Below, one piece after another: positions 34,204 through 44,500 of a stretch of DNA of 64,000 nt. How positions within the stretch are numbered: the first letter of the stretch is position 1; the number at the start of each line of letters is the position of its first letter. The stretch is from an uncultured Collinsella sp. GTDB lineage: Bacteria > Actinomycetota > Coriobacteriia > Coriobacteriales > Coriobacteriaceae. The position numbers and the translations under genes are program-made. The stretch lies in assembly GCA_958370785.1 (NCBI GenBank), contig CATXKN010000010.1:24236-88235 (forward strand). Reading direction: 5' to 3'. The notes beneath the pieces are model-generated. The model was not told the DNA's origin, did not search any database, and saw only the letters and a program-made list of their open reading frames with translations.

Positions 34204-36630
34204 ATGAATAAGATCTTCGACAACAAGCAGGAGTTTACCGAGCTCTATCGCGATGCCGTCATGAGCATTAGCGGCAAGAGTGTCGAGGCTGCCAGCGACC
34301 TGGACCGCTTTAACGCCCTGGCCAAGCTCGTGGCCGAGAAGGCACGCACCGTTGCCACCAAGAGCGACGCCCGCGTGACCGCCGAGGGCAAGAAGCGCGT
34401 GTACTACTTCTCGATCGAGTTTTTGATCGGCCGCCTGCTCGACAACTACCTGCTCAACTTTGGCGTGCGCGACATGGTCGCCGAGGCGCTCGACGACATG
34501 GGCTTTGATCTGTCCGTCATCGAGAACCAGGAGCCCGATCCGGCGCTGGGCAACGGTGGCCTGGGCCGTCTGGCCGCGTGCTTCCTGGATTCCATGGCAG
34601 CCGAGGGCATCGCCGGCTACGGCAACGGTATGCGCTACCGCTACGGCCTGTTTAAGCAGGAGATCGTCAACGGCAGCCAGGTCGAGGCCACCGACGAGTG
34701 GCTCACCCACGGCTATCCCTGGGAGGTCCGTCGTCAGGACAAGGCCGTGACCATTAAGTTTGGTGGCCACGTCGAGGGCTTTGAGGAGAACGGCCGCACG
34801 TTCTACCGCACGGTGGACACGCAGGACATCCTGGCCGTCCCCTACGACATCCCCGTGGTGGGCTATGCCGGCGAGACCGTCAACAAGCTGCGCGTATGGG
34901 CTGCCGAGCCGGTCGAGGAGCACTTTGACCTGGAGGCCTTTAACCGCGGCGACTACGCCCTAGCCGATGCCGAGCGCGCCGAGGCCGAGGCTATCAGCGC
35001 CATCCTCTACCCCAACGACGCCGGCGAGCACGGCCGTCTGCTGCGCCTGAAGCAGGAGTACCTGTTTGTCTCGGCCGGCATCTACAGTCTGCTCGACACC
35101 TTTGAGAAGGAGCACGGCGAGAACTGGGAGCTGCTGCCGCAGTTTGTGGCCATCCACACCAACGACACGCACCCCGCCATGTGCGGCCCCGAGCTCATGC
35201 GCATCCTCATCGACGAGAAGAAGCTCGAGTGGGATGACGCCTGGAACATCGTGACGCAGGTCGTGAGCTACACCAACCACACCATCCTGCCCGAGGCTCT
35301 GGAGAAGTGGCCCATCGGCACGTTCTCCAAGCTGCTCCCCCGCGTGTACCAGATCATCGACGAGATCAGCCGTCGTTGGCACGAGTCGTTCGACACCACG
35401 CAGGAGGGCTGGCAGGAGCGTCTGCGCCAGACCGCCATCCTGTGGGACGGCGAGATTCGCATGGCCAACCTGTCTGTGATCTGCAGCCACAGCGTCAACG
35501 GCGTGGCAAAGATCCACTCCGACATCATCAAGAACATCGTGCTCAAGGACTTCTATGCCCTGACGCCCGAGAAGTTCAACAACAAGACCAACGGCATCTC
35601 GCACCGTCGCTTCTTTGCCGAGGCCAACCCCACCTATGCCAAGCTCGTGACCGAGGCCATTGGCGACGGCTGGCTCAAAGACGCCTTTGAGCTGGAGAAA
35701 CTCAAGGATTTCCAGAACGACACCGAGTTCCTGAAGGCCGTGGGTGCCTCCAAGCGCGCCAACAAGGAGCTCCTGGCCGCCTACGTTAAGGCCGAGACCG
35801 GTCTGGTTATCGACCCCAACACCGTCTTCGATGTTCAGGTAAAGCGCTTCCACGCCTACAAGCGCCAGCTCATGAACATCATGAAGGTGATGGACATCTA
35901 CAACCGTCGCATCGCCAATCCCAACTTCCACGTGACGCCGACGACCTTCATCTTTAGCGGCAAGGCTGCCTCGAGCTACACCTTTGCCAAGGAGACCATC
36001 CGCCTGATCAACTCGGTGGCCGAGGCCATCAATAACGACCCACGCGTCAACGAGGTCATGAAGGTCTGCTTTATCCCCAACTTCCGCGTGAGTAACGCCC
36101 AGCTCATCTACCCCGCCGCCGAGATCTCGGAGCAGATCTCCACGGCCGGCAAGGAGGCCTCGGGCACGTCCAACATGAAGCTCATGATGAACGGCGCCAT
36201 TACGCTGGGCACCCTCGACGGCGCCAACATCGAGATCGCCGACCTGGCCGGCCGCGAGAACGAGGCCATCTTTGGCCTGACCGCTCCCGAGGTCGAGCAG
36301 CTCTGGGCATCGAACAGCTACTTTGCGTGGAATACGCTCAACAACGATCGCGACCGTCTGGGCCGCGTGATGGACGAGCTCAAGGACAACACCTTTGCGG
36401 GTCTTTCGGGCAACTTTGAGAGCATCTACAACGAGCTCATGAACAACAACGACCCCGACCTGGTCATGGCAGACTTCCGTAGCTACGTGGATGCGTGGGA
36501 GAAGCTCACGGGCAGCTACGGCGACCAGGAGACCTGGAACCGCAAGGCCCTGCTCAACACCGCCTCGAGCGGCTGGTTCTCGAGCGACCGCACCATTCGC
36601 GAGTACCGCGACGAGATCTGGCACGCGTAA
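34204..36630 (+). CDS. glgP: Glycogen/alpha-glucan phosphorylase
   Basis: 808 aa, normal for the family. It releases glucose-1-phosphate from glycogen ends. Visible features: VYYFSIEFLIGRLLDNYLLN near the N-terminus, NGGLGRLAACFLDSMA, the C-terminal KRFHAYKRQLMN, and the pyridoxal phosphate site EASGTSNMKLMMNGAITLGT with its Lys. ATG at 34204 has a strong purine SD (GGGGGAAAGG). It follows glgB by 94 bp; GC-rich inverted sequence in that gap may form a small hairpin but has no T-tract. Confidence 0.97.
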   Translation: MNKIFDNKQEFTELYRDAVMSISGKSVEAASDLDRFNALAKLVAEKARTVATKSDARVTAEGKKRVYYFSIEFLIGRLLDNYLLNFGVRDMVAEALDDMGFDLSVIENQEPDPALGNGGLGRLAACFLDSMAAEGIAGYGNGMRYRYGLFKQEIVNGSQVEATDEWLTHGYPWEVRRQDKAVTIKFGGHVEGFEENGRTFYRTVDTQDILAVPYDIPVVGYAGETVNKLRVWAAEPVEEHFDLEAFNRGDYALADAERAEAEAISAILYPNDAGEHGRLLRLKQEYLFVSAGIYSLLDTFEKEHGENWELLPQFVAIHTNDTHPAMCGPELMRILIDEKKLEWDDAWNIVTQVVSYTNHTILPEALEKWPIGTFSKLLPRVYQIIDEISRRWHESFDTTQEGWQERLRQTAILWDGEIRMANLSVICSHSVNGVAKIHSDIIKNIVLKDFYALTPEKFNNKTNGISHRRFFAEANPTYAKLVTEAIGDGWLKDAFELEKLKDFQNDTEFLKAVGASKRANKELLAAYVKAETGLVIDPNTVFDVQVKRFHAYKRQLMNIMKVMDIYNRRIANPNFHVTPTTFIFSGKAASSYTFAKETIRLINSVAEAINNDPRVNEVMKVCFIPNFRVSNAQLIYPAAEISEQISTAGKEASGTSNMKLMMNGAITLGTLDGANIEIADLAGRENEAIFGLTAPEVEQLWASNSYFAWNTLNNDRDRLGRVMDELKDNTFAGLSGNFESIYNELMNNNDPDLVMADFRSYVDAWEKLTGSYGDQETWNRKALLNTASSGWFSSDRTIREYRDEIWHA

Positions 36631-36666
36631 AGGCCGCGAGCTCCCCTATGCCAGCACGGCATTACT

Positions 36667-36697
36667 CGACGGGCGTGACGTTGCGCCGCGCCCGTCG
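36667..36697 (+). repeat. Intercistronic hairpin between glgP and glgC
   Basis: CGACGGGCG (36667-36675) pairs with CGCCCGTCG (36689-36697). There is no T-tract, so mRNA processing or stabilisation is more likely than termination. Confidence 0.45.
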
Positions 36698-36737
36698 CTA
36701 ATGGGTTTAGGAACATCGATGACAGAAGGAGAAATCG

Positions 36738-37886
36738 ATGAGTAAGAAAGAATGCATCGCGATGCTCCTCGCAGGAGGACAGGGCAGCCGATTGGGGGCA
36801 CTCACCCAAAAGATCGCTAAGCCGGCGGTTAGCTTTGGTGGCAAGTTCCGCATTATCGACTTTTCGCTCTCCAACTGCTCCAACTCGGGCATCGACACGG
36901 TGGGCGTTCTGACGCAGTATCGCCCCTACCTGCTGCATGCCTACGTGGGCTCCGGCGAGGCTTGGGATCTGGACAGCCGCGACGGCGGCGTTTCGATCCT
37001 GCCGCCGTACGAGACGCAGACCGGCGGCGCATGGTATGCGGGCACGGCCGACGCCATTACGCAGAACCTCGACTACATCAAAGCCAACGACCCCAAGTAC
37101 GTCCTGATTCTTTCGGGCGATCACCTGTATCGCATGGACTACCGCAAGATGCTCAAGACGCACATTGAGAACAACGCCGACCTCACTGTGAGCGTTATGC
37201 CCGTGCCGTGGGAAGAGGCCAGCCGCTTTGGCATCCTGACCACCGACCCCGAGGACGGCCGCATCACCAAGTTCACCGAGAAGCCCGATAAGCCCGATTC
37301 GAATCTCGCATCCATGGGCATCTACATCTTCTCGGCCGACGTGCTGATCGAGGCGCTCGAAGAGGACGCTCTAGACCAGCGCTCGAGCCACGACTTTGGC
37401 AAGGACATCATCCCCAAGCTGCTCGGCGAGGGCAAGCGCCTGTACAGCTACGAGTTCCACGGCTTTTGGAAGGACGTCGGCACCATCGCCAGCTTCCACG
37501 AGACCTCGATGGACCTGCTGGGCAACAACCCCGAGTTCGATTTGTTCGACAAGCACTTCCCCATCATGTCCAACATCACCACGCGTCCGCCGCACTACAT
37601 TGGTCCGGACGGCCGCCTGGACGACTGCCTGGTCTCCAACGGCTGCAAGATCTACGGCACCGCGCGCCACTCAATCCTTTCGACCGATGTCATCATCGAG
37701 GAGCGCGCCGTGGTCGAGGACTCCGTGCTGCTGCCGGGCGCGCACGTTAAGAGCGGTGCGCACATCTGCCGCGCTATTTTGGGCGAGAACTCCACGGTCG
37801 AAGAGGGCGTGAAGCTCGGCTCTGTCGATACCACCAAGGATACGGCCGTCGTTGGAAATGACGTCGTTATCGGGAAGGGGGAATGA
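36738..37886 (+). CDS. glgC: Glucose-1-phosphate adenylyltransferase
   Basis: 382 aa. It makes ADP-glucose, the glycogen donor, from ATP and glucose-1-phosphate. Nucleotidyltransferase motif MLLAGGQGSRLGALTQKIAK, then GKFRIIDFSLSNCSNSGIDT, LILSGDHLYRMDY, FTEKPDKPDSNLASMGIYIF, and a C-terminal left-handed beta-helix (SVLLPGAHVKSGAHICRAIL). AGAAGGAG precedes the ATG. Its stop is 4 nt before the GlgD start, so the two subunits are translated together. Confidence 0.96.
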   Translation: MSKKECIAMLLAGGQGSRLGALTQKIAKPAVSFGGKFRIIDFSLSNCSNSGIDTVGVLTQYRPYLLHAYVGSGEAWDLDSRDGGVSILPPYETQTGGAWYAGTADAITQNLDYIKANDPKYVLILSGDHLYRMDYRKMLKTHIENNADLTVSVMPVPWEEASRFGILTTDPEDGRITKFTEKPDKPDSNLASMGIYIFSADVLIEALEEDALDQRSSHDFGKDIIPKLLGEGKRLYSYEFHGFWKDVGTIASFHETSMDLLGNNPEFDLFDKHFPIMSNITTRPPHYIGPDGRLDDCLVSNGCKIYGTARHSILSTDVIIEERAVVEDSVLLPGAHVKSGAHICRAILGENSTVEEGVKLGSVDTTKDTAVVGNDVVIGKGE

Positions 37887-37890
37887 TCCG

Positions 37891-39018
37891 ATGATCAATC
37901 GCAAGGCCATCGGTTATATCACCGCTAACTACTCTTCGACCTACGGCAGTGTGCTGCTCAAGGACCGCCCCATCGCGTCCGTTCCGTTTTTGGGCCGCTA
38001 CCGCCTGATCGACTTCCCGCTGTCCAACATGATGAATGCCGGCATTAAGACCGTCGGCGTCGTCATGCCGGGCAATTACCGCTCGCTGATCGACCACGTG
38101 GGTTCGGGCAAGGACTGGGGCCTGGACCGCAAGAAGGGCGGCCTGTTCATGGTGCCCGGCAACGCGTATGGCACCACCAAGGGCGGCATGCGCTTCCTGC
38201 TGCGCGACATCATCTCCAATAAGACGCTGTTCCAGCGCTCGGACAAGCCCTATGTTGTGATGATGGGCACCAACATCATCTTTAACATGGACCTCAACAC
38301 CATCATCGACGCGCACGAGAACTCCGGTGCCCAGATGACCGTGGTGTACTGCAAGGCCACGCGCAACGTCGATGACGAGACCAAGCTCGAGATTAACGAG
38401 AACGGTCGCCTGACGGGCGTGAGCGCTGGCGTCGTGTACGGCGACAACGCCTCTATGGACTGCTGCATCGTCAACCGCGATACGCTGCTCGAGATCATCG
38501 ACCACTACCAGGCCGCCGACTATCTGGACCTGCTCGAGGCACTCCAGGGCGACTTTGGCAACATCGACGTGTGCAGCTACGAGTACAAGGGCGAGGTCGT
38601 AGGCGTGTTTAGCGAGAAGTCGCTGTATCGCCGCAGCATGGACCTGCTCGACCAGACCGTGGCCGACCATCTCTTCGATCCCGAGCGCCCGATCCTGACC
38701 AAGGCTCACGACGTGCCGCCTTCGCGCTATGCGACCGGCAGCCACGCGTGCAACTCGATCATCTCGGCCGGCTGCATCATCAAGGGCACCGTGCGTAATT
38801 CGATCCTGTCGCGTGGCGTTGTGGTCGAGGAAGGCGCTTCGGTGACTAACTCGATCATCAACCAGAGCTGCATCATCAAGAGCGGCGCACGCGTCGAGAA
38901 CGCCATTCTGGACAAGAACAACGTGGTTCCCACCAACACCGAGCTTCGCGGCACGCCCGAGAACATCCTGGTGCTGGGCAAGGCTCCGTTAACTTCCGAC
39001 ACCACCATCGTACGTTAA
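37891..39018 (+). CDS. glgD: GlgC-like regulatory subunit GlgD
   Basis: 375 aa from the ATG at 37891 (MINRKAIGYITANYSSTYGS), with GGGAAGGGG upstream; an upstream in-frame start falls inside glgC. It resembles ADP-glucose pyrophosphorylase, but the N-terminal G-x-G-x-R loop of GlgC is replaced by NYSSTYGS, as in GlgD paralogues that act as regulatory partners. Retained: GRYRLIDFPLSNMMNAGIKT, VMMGTNIIFNMD, and the C-terminal beta-helix (IISAGCIIKGTVRNSILSRG). GlgC and GlgD form a mixed tetramer in other Gram-positive bacteria. Confidence 0.92.
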   Translation: MINRKAIGYITANYSSTYGSVLLKDRPIASVPFLGRYRLIDFPLSNMMNAGIKTVGVVMPGNYRSLIDHVGSGKDWGLDRKKGGLFMVPGNAYGTTKGGMRFLLRDIISNKTLFQRSDKPYVVMMGTNIIFNMDLNTIIDAHENSGAQMTVVYCKATRNVDDETKLEINENGRLTGVSAGVVYGDNASMDCCIVNRDTLLEIIDHYQAADYLDLLEALQGDFGNIDVCSYEYKGEVVGVFSEKSLYRRSMDLLDQTVADHLFDPERPILTKAHDVPPSRYATGSHACNSIISAGCIIKGTVRNSILSRGVVVEEGASVTNSIINQSCIIKSGARVENAILDKNNVVPTNTELRGTPENILVLGKAPLTSDTTIVR

Positions 39019-39050
39019 CGTTGGCACCGCAACATCGCTCGTAACATGCA

Positions 39051-39084
39051 GAATAGCCGCCCGGTTAGCGCCAGGCGGCTATTC
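39051..39084 (+). repeat. 11-bp hairpin directly upstream of glgA
   Basis: GAATAGCCGCC (39051-39061) pairs perfectly with 39074-39084, loop 12 nt. It starts 33 nt after the glgD stop and ends 24 nt before the glgA start. Lacking a T-tract, it could protect or partly terminate the mRNA. Confidence 0.5.
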
Positions 39085-39108
39085 TCGAATTGCAACATGG
39101 GAGACAAT

Positions 39109-41349
39109 ATGGCAGATTCCAGCAAAAAGATGCAGATCGTGTTTGCCTCGGCCGAGTGCGCACCGTTTGTTAAGACCGGTGGCCTGGGTGACGTGGCGGG
39201 CTCGCTGCCTGCGGCGCTCGTGCGCGCCGGCGCCGAGGTTATCGTAATGGTGCCCAAGTACGCCACCATCAAGGACGAGTACAAGGCGCAGATGGAGCAC
39301 TTTGCCGACTTTTACGTGAGCCTGGGCTGGCGCAACGAGTACTGCGGGCTGGAGAAGCTCGAGCACGACGGCGTCACCTATATGTTCGTGGACAACGAGC
39401 GCTACTTTGCGCGCGATTATCCGTACGGCTTTTTTGACGACGGCGAGCGCTTCGCGTTCTTCTCCAAGGCCATTACCGAGAGCCTGCAGCACCTGCCCGA
39501 GGGCTTTGAGTGCGACATCCTGCACTGCAACGACTGGCAGACGGCACTGGCGCCCTTGTTCTTGCGCGAGTTCTACCAGGGCCTGCCGCTGTACGACCGC
39601 GTCAAGACTGTGTTCTCGATCCACAACGTGGCGTTCCAGGGCCAGTTTAGCGACACCGTGATGGAGGACATCCTGGGTGTGGCGCATATTCCCGCGGCCG
39701 CCACGCAGTTGCGCTGCGACGCCTGCAGCATCAACTACATGCTGGGCGCGCTGCACTATGCCGATGCCATCACCACGGTGAGCCCCACCTACGCGGGCGA
39801 GATCCAGACGCCCGAGTTTGGCGAGGGCCTGGACGGCGTACTGCGCGAGCGCTCCTACGCACTGCAGGGCATCCTCAACGGCATTGACGTGGCGGCCTTT
39901 GACCCGGCAACCGACAAGCGCATTGCCGCCAACTACACGGTTGACGACCGTTCCGGCAAGGCCGTGTGCAAGGCCAAGCTGCAGGAAGAGCTGGGGCTCG
40001 AGGTTCGCGACGACCGCCCGCTTATGGTGATGGTCACGCGCCTGACGCGCCAGAAGGGCATGGACCTGGTCATGTACGCGCTCGACCGCATCCTGGCCGG
40101 CGGCGTTCAGGTGGCCGTGCTGGGCACCGGCGACCGCGACTACGAGGACGGTCTGCGCTACTTCCAGGACAAGTACCCCGGCACCATGGCCGCGCGCATC
40201 GAGTTTGACCCGGCGCTGTCGCAGCGCATGTACGCCGCCGCCGACATATTCCTGATGCCTTCGAAGTTTGAGCCCTGCGGCCTGTCGCAGATCATCGCCA
40301 TGCGCTACGGCACCCTGCCCATCGTGCGCGAGACCGGTGGCCTGAAGGACACCGTGCGGCCGTACAACGAGTTTACCGGCGAGGGCACGGGCTTCTCGTT
40401 TAGCAACTTTAACGGCGACGAGATGGGCGACGCCGTGTTCCGCGCGGCACGCCTGTTCTGGGATAACCGCGAGGCATGGAACCAGCTGGTCACGCAGGCC
40501 ATGAGCCAGGACTTTAGCTGGACGCGCTCGGCCGACAAGTATCTGGACCTGTACTTCTTTATGCACCCGGAGATTGAGCGCCCGGCGGCGGTTGTCGACG
40601 AGCCTGTGGTTGTGGCCGAGCCTGAGCCCAAGGCCGAGCCGGTTGTTGAGGCGCCCGCTGCTGCTGAGGAGCCCAAGGCTGAGGAGAAGCCGGTTGAGGC
40701 TAAATCTGAGGTGAAGGCTGAGGCAGCACCCGAGGCCGAGGAAAAGCCGGCTGCGAAGCCTGCCGCCAAGAAGACCACGACGCGCAAGACGACGGCCAAG
40801 AAGGCTACGACAACCAAGGCCACTGCGACTAAGGCCGCCGCAGCAAAGACGACTGCTGCCAAGGCAACGACGACGCGCAAGCGCACGACCGCCGCTGCTA
40901 AGAAGGCCGCCGAGGTCGAGGCTGCTCCCGAGGTAAAGGCCGAGACCGCCGAGGCTAAGCCTGCGGCAAAGGCTCCGTCCAAGACCGCTGCCAAGAAGAC
41001 GACCGCGACCAAGAGCACGGCCGCCAAGAAGGCTACGACAACCAAATCGACGAACGCCAAGGCCGCTGCAACGAAGGCTGCCGCCAAGCCGGCCGCCAAG
41101 GTCGAGGAGACGCCTGCCGAGTCCAAGACGAAGGCAACTGTCGAGGCCAAGCCCGCCGCCAAGACCACCACGCGAAAGCGCACGACGGCAGCCAAGAAGA
41201 CCACGGCAAAGGCCGCAACTCCCAAGGCAGAGACTAAGCCCGAGCCCGCCAAGGAGACCCCGGTCTCCCCCGCCGCTCCGGCAGCGGAAAAGGCCCCGAC
41301 CAAGAAGACCTCCGTCCGCAAGGCAACGGCCACCCGCAAGCGCCGCTAG
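39109..41349 (+). CDS. glgA: Glycogen synthase (ADP-glucose) with a long Lys/Ala/Thr-rich tail
   Basis: 746 aa from the ATG at 39109, which has GGGAG 5 nt upstream. It adds glucose from ADP-glucose to glycogen. The GT5 core (residues about 1-485) shows FVKTGGLGDVAGSLPAALVR (KTGG loop binding ADP-glucose), ILHCNDWQTALAP, VFSIHNVAFQGQF and SKFEPCGLSQIIAMRYGTLP. Residues about 490-560 are rich in Glu, Pro, Ala and Val; the last ~190 are Lys/Ala/Thr/Arg with repeated KKTT, ATTTK and RKRTTAA units, resembling histone H1. Ordinary GlgA ends near residue 480, so the tail is a ~255-aa extension. A weak terminator follows. Confidence 0.95.
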   Translation: MADSSKKMQIVFASAECAPFVKTGGLGDVAGSLPAALVRAGAEVIVMVPKYATIKDEYKAQMEHFADFYVSLGWRNEYCGLEKLEHDGVTYMFVDNERYFARDYPYGFFDDGERFAFFSKAITESLQHLPEGFECDILHCNDWQTALAPLFLREFYQGLPLYDRVKTVFSIHNVAFQGQFSDTVMEDILGVAHIPAAATQLRCDACSINYMLGALHYADAITTVSPTYAGEIQTPEFGEGLDGVLRERSYALQGILNGIDVAAFDPATDKRIAANYTVDDRSGKAVCKAKLQEELGLEVRDDRPLMVMVTRLTRQKGMDLVMYALDRILAGGVQVAVLGTGDRDYEDGLRYFQDKYPGTMAARIEFDPALSQRMYAAADIFLMPSKFEPCGLSQIIAMRYGTLPIVRETGGLKDTVRPYNEFTGEGTGFSFSNFNGDEMGDAVFRAARLFWDNREAWNQLVTQAMSQDFSWTRSADKYLDLYFFMHPEIERPAAVVDEPVVVAEPEPKAEPVVEAPAAAEEPKAEEKPVEAKSEVKAEAAPEAEEKPAAKPAAKKTTTRKTTAKKATTTKATATKAAAAKTTAAKATTTRKRTTAAAKKAAEVEAAPEVKAETAEAKPAAKAPSKTAAKKTTATKSTAAKKATTTKSTNAKAAATKAAAKPAAKVEETPAESKTKATVEAKPAAKTTTRKRTTAAKKTTAKAATPKAETKPEPAKETPVSPAAPAAEKAPTKKTSVRKATATRKRR

Positions 41350-41387
41350 CCCGCAGACGATCTAAAACCTAATCAAAACCCTAAACA

Positions 41388-41416
41388 AGGGGCGCTCCAA
41401 CCGGGCGCCCCTTCTC
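41388..41416 (+). terminator. Terminator at the end of the glycogen operon
   Basis: AGGGGCGC and GCGCCCCT (41388-41395 and 41405-41412) form the stem, followed by TCTCT. The T-tract is weak, so termination may be partial. Confidence 0.6.
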
Positions 41417-41425
41417 TGTAGATAG

Positions 41426-41483
41426 TTGGTAAAACGATTTTCTAGGACAACCGTTCGCCGATGGTAAACGGATGTTGTTTATA
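41426..41483 (+). promoter_or_regulatory. LacI-family-like operators upstream of the GH13-GH77 gene
   Basis: TTGGTAAAACGATTTTCTAG (41426-41445) closely matches the box upstream of glgB (reverse complement TTGGTAAAACGTTTTTAGC). A second, looser copy, ATGGTAAACGG...GTTTATAC, follows at about 41460-41483. TATACT about 20 nt further on may be the -10. A shared carbohydrate-responsive repressor is likely. Confidence 0.5.
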
Positions 41484-41568
41484 CACCCTGTGTACAACAG
41501 ATATACTTATATCTTGTGCGTAAAGCCCATGGCCCGCAGGCCGTGATTCTATTGAACTGGACCGTACT

Positions 41569-44500
41569 ATGAGATTGATACACAACAGCCGCCTACCGCA
41601 GTTTCGCACTCCGTTTGGCGCTGTGACCACAGGAACTACCGTTGCACTCTCGGTTATTTTGGAGGATGCCGATCCCAACCAGGCAACACTCACCCTGCGT
41701 ACCTGGGTCGATGAGGTCGGCGAGACCCTGATTCCGATGGAGCACGAGGGCGATGGCATTTTTACCGGCGAGCTCAAATGCACTGAACCGTGTCTTGTGT
41801 GGTACAGCTTTATATGCAATATCGAGGGCCAGCCCGAGGTTCGCCTGGGCGCGCCCCAGGGCCGCACCGGCGGCGAGGGCGTAACCTACGACTACGCCGA
41901 GGTGCCGTCCTTCCAGATTACCGTCTATAAGCACCGCGAGAACCGCCCCACCTGGTACGAGCGCGGTATGGTCTACCAAATCTTCCCCGACCGCTACGCC
42001 CGTGACGAGCATTGGCGCAAGCGCACAATGGCCCAACTCGAAAAACCGCGCAAGGGCATTCAGCGCCGGATGGTCGAAGACTGGAACGAGCCGCCCGTGT
42101 ACGAGCGCGCCGAGGACGGCTCCATCAAGACCTGGGACTTCTACGGCGGCTCGCTCAAGGGCATCCAGGAAGACCTGCCCCGCATCGCCGAGCTGGGCTT
42201 TACAGCCATCTACCTCAACCCCATCTTTGAGGCCGCGAGCAACCACCGCTACGACACGGCCGACTACACCAAGATCGACCCGATCCTGGGCACCGAGCAG
42301 GACTTTACCGAGCTGTGCCAAGCAGCCGAGAAGCTGGGCATCTCCATCATCCTGGACGGCGTCTTCAACCACACGGGCGACGACTCGATCTATTTCAACC
42401 GCTACGGCAACTACCCCGGCGTGGGTGCCTGGCAAAGCGAGGATTCGCCGTGGCGCGATGCGTTTACCTTCCACGAGGACGGCTCGTACGACTGCTGGTG
42501 GGGCGTGGGCAACATGCCGGCCATCAACGAGAAGTCCGAGCTGGTGCGCGAGAGGCTCCTGGGCAAGAACGGCGTGATTCGCAAATGGCTGCGCGCCGGT
42601 GCCCATGGTTGGCGCCTGGACGTCGCTGACGAGCTTTCCGACGACTTCCTGGCCGAGATCAAGAAGGCCGTACTTGCCGAAAAGCCTGATGCGCTTTTGC
42701 TCGGCGAAGTCTGGGAAGACGCCTCCAACAAGATTAGCTACGGCCATCTGCGCCGCTACCTGCAGGGCTCCGAGCTGGACTCTGCTATGGATTATCCCTT
42801 CCGCGACATGGTCATCGGCTTTCTGATGGGATACAAGAACGCCTACCAGGCAGCCGAGGATATCGAGACCCTGCGCGAGAACTACCCGAGCGAGGCACTG
42901 TCCTGCGCGCTCAATCTGCTTTCGAGCCACGACCGCCCGCGTATCATCTCGGTGCTCGGCGGCGGCCCCGACGAGTCGCAGCTGCCCGAGTGCGAGCGCA
43001 GCAAGTGGCGCCTGGACGAGAACTCGATGGGCCTGGCCAAGAGCCGTTTTTGGCTTGCAACGCTCATGCAGATGACCTTCCCCGGCGTGCCTTCGATCTA
43101 CTACGGCGACGAGTACGGCCTGGAGGGCCTTACCGATCCGGGCAACCGCCGCACCCTGCCGACCAAGGACCAACTGCACGACTTCGACACGCTGGCTATT
43201 GTCAAGAACGCATCCGCCGTACGCCGCGCACTGCCATTTATGATCGACGGCGAGATCAAGGCCTTCGCGCTTAACGACGAGGTGCTGGCATACAACCGCA
43301 CGGGCAAGGATGGCGAGTCCGCGACGGTTATCATCAACCGCAGCCTGCGCAATTCGCACCGCGTGACGATTCCGGCGCTCGGCGAATGCGCGAGTGACGT
43401 GATTAGCGGTCACGAGTGCGAGATTCACAACGGCACGGTCACGCTCGATCTGTATCCGTTGGGCTCGTCGATCATCTATCACCATGCCGAGCAGCGCCTG
43501 CAGGAGCCGCTCGATCACGGCGCGGGCGTCGTGTGCCATATCACCTCGGTGCCCACCGACGACGGCAAGCCCGGCACGATCGGCGCGCCCACGCGTCGCT
43601 TTATCGACCATCTGTCCGCTATGGGCATGCGCTACTGGCAGGTTCTGCCTGTCAACCCGACGGACTTCTTCCGCTCCCCTTACGCTGGGCCTTCGGCCTT
43701 TGCGGGCAATATTGACCTGCTGCCCGAAAGCCAGGAGGAGCTAGCGGCCGACTTTGAGACTTGGAAGGCCCGTGGCGGCGAGGATGCAGATCCGCTGTAC
43801 ACGGCGTTTAAACATCGCAACGCTGACTGGCTCGAGAAGTACTGCGTCTACATGGCCGTTAAGAAGTACTTTGAGGGCGAGTCGCGCCACGATTGGCCGG
43901 CAGATGTCGCGCGCTACAACGAGTATCTGATCGATGACAAGCGTTTCCACGACGAGGCAGAGCTGCAGGCATACATGCAGTACCGCTTTGACCTGGCCTG
44001 GTGCGAGCTCATGAACTATGCGCACAAGAAGGGCATCGAGGTCATCGGCGATATCCCCATGTATGTCTCGGACGATTCGGCAGATGCGTGGAGCGAACCC
44101 GAGAACTTCTGGCTGTCCGATACCGGCAAGGCGATTGAGATTTCTGGCGCGCCGCCCGACAATTTTGCGCCCGAGGGCCAGGTGTGGGGCAACCCCACCT
44201 TCCGCTGGGATCACATGAAGGAGAACGGCTACCGCTGGTGGATGGACCGTCTGCGTCGCGCGTTCTCGCTCTACGACCGCGTGCGCCTGGACCACTTCCT
44301 GGGATTCCACAGCTACTTTAGCATTCCCGCAGGCAAGGCCTGCGCCGACGGCCGCTGGCTGGTGGGTCCTGGCAAGGACTTGTTCCAGACTGCCTATGAC
44401 GAGCTGGGGCCGCTCAACTTTATCGCCGAGGACCTGGGCTACCTGACGCCCGGCGTTCGCGCCATGGCTTCGACCTGCGGCTTCCCCGGTATGGACGTGC

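Noticed and set aside
31869..41339. Very long minus-strand frames antisense to the glycogen genes (for example 31869-34112 and 34960-36624)
   Set aside because: They mirror high-GC codon bias of glgB and glgP, have no SD or recognisable domain, and read as Val/Leu/His/Gly-rich noise.
41593..43611. 672-codon minus-strand frame opposite the GH13-GH77 gene
   Set aside because: Antisense shadow of a GC-rich gene with intact GH13 motifs on the plus strand.
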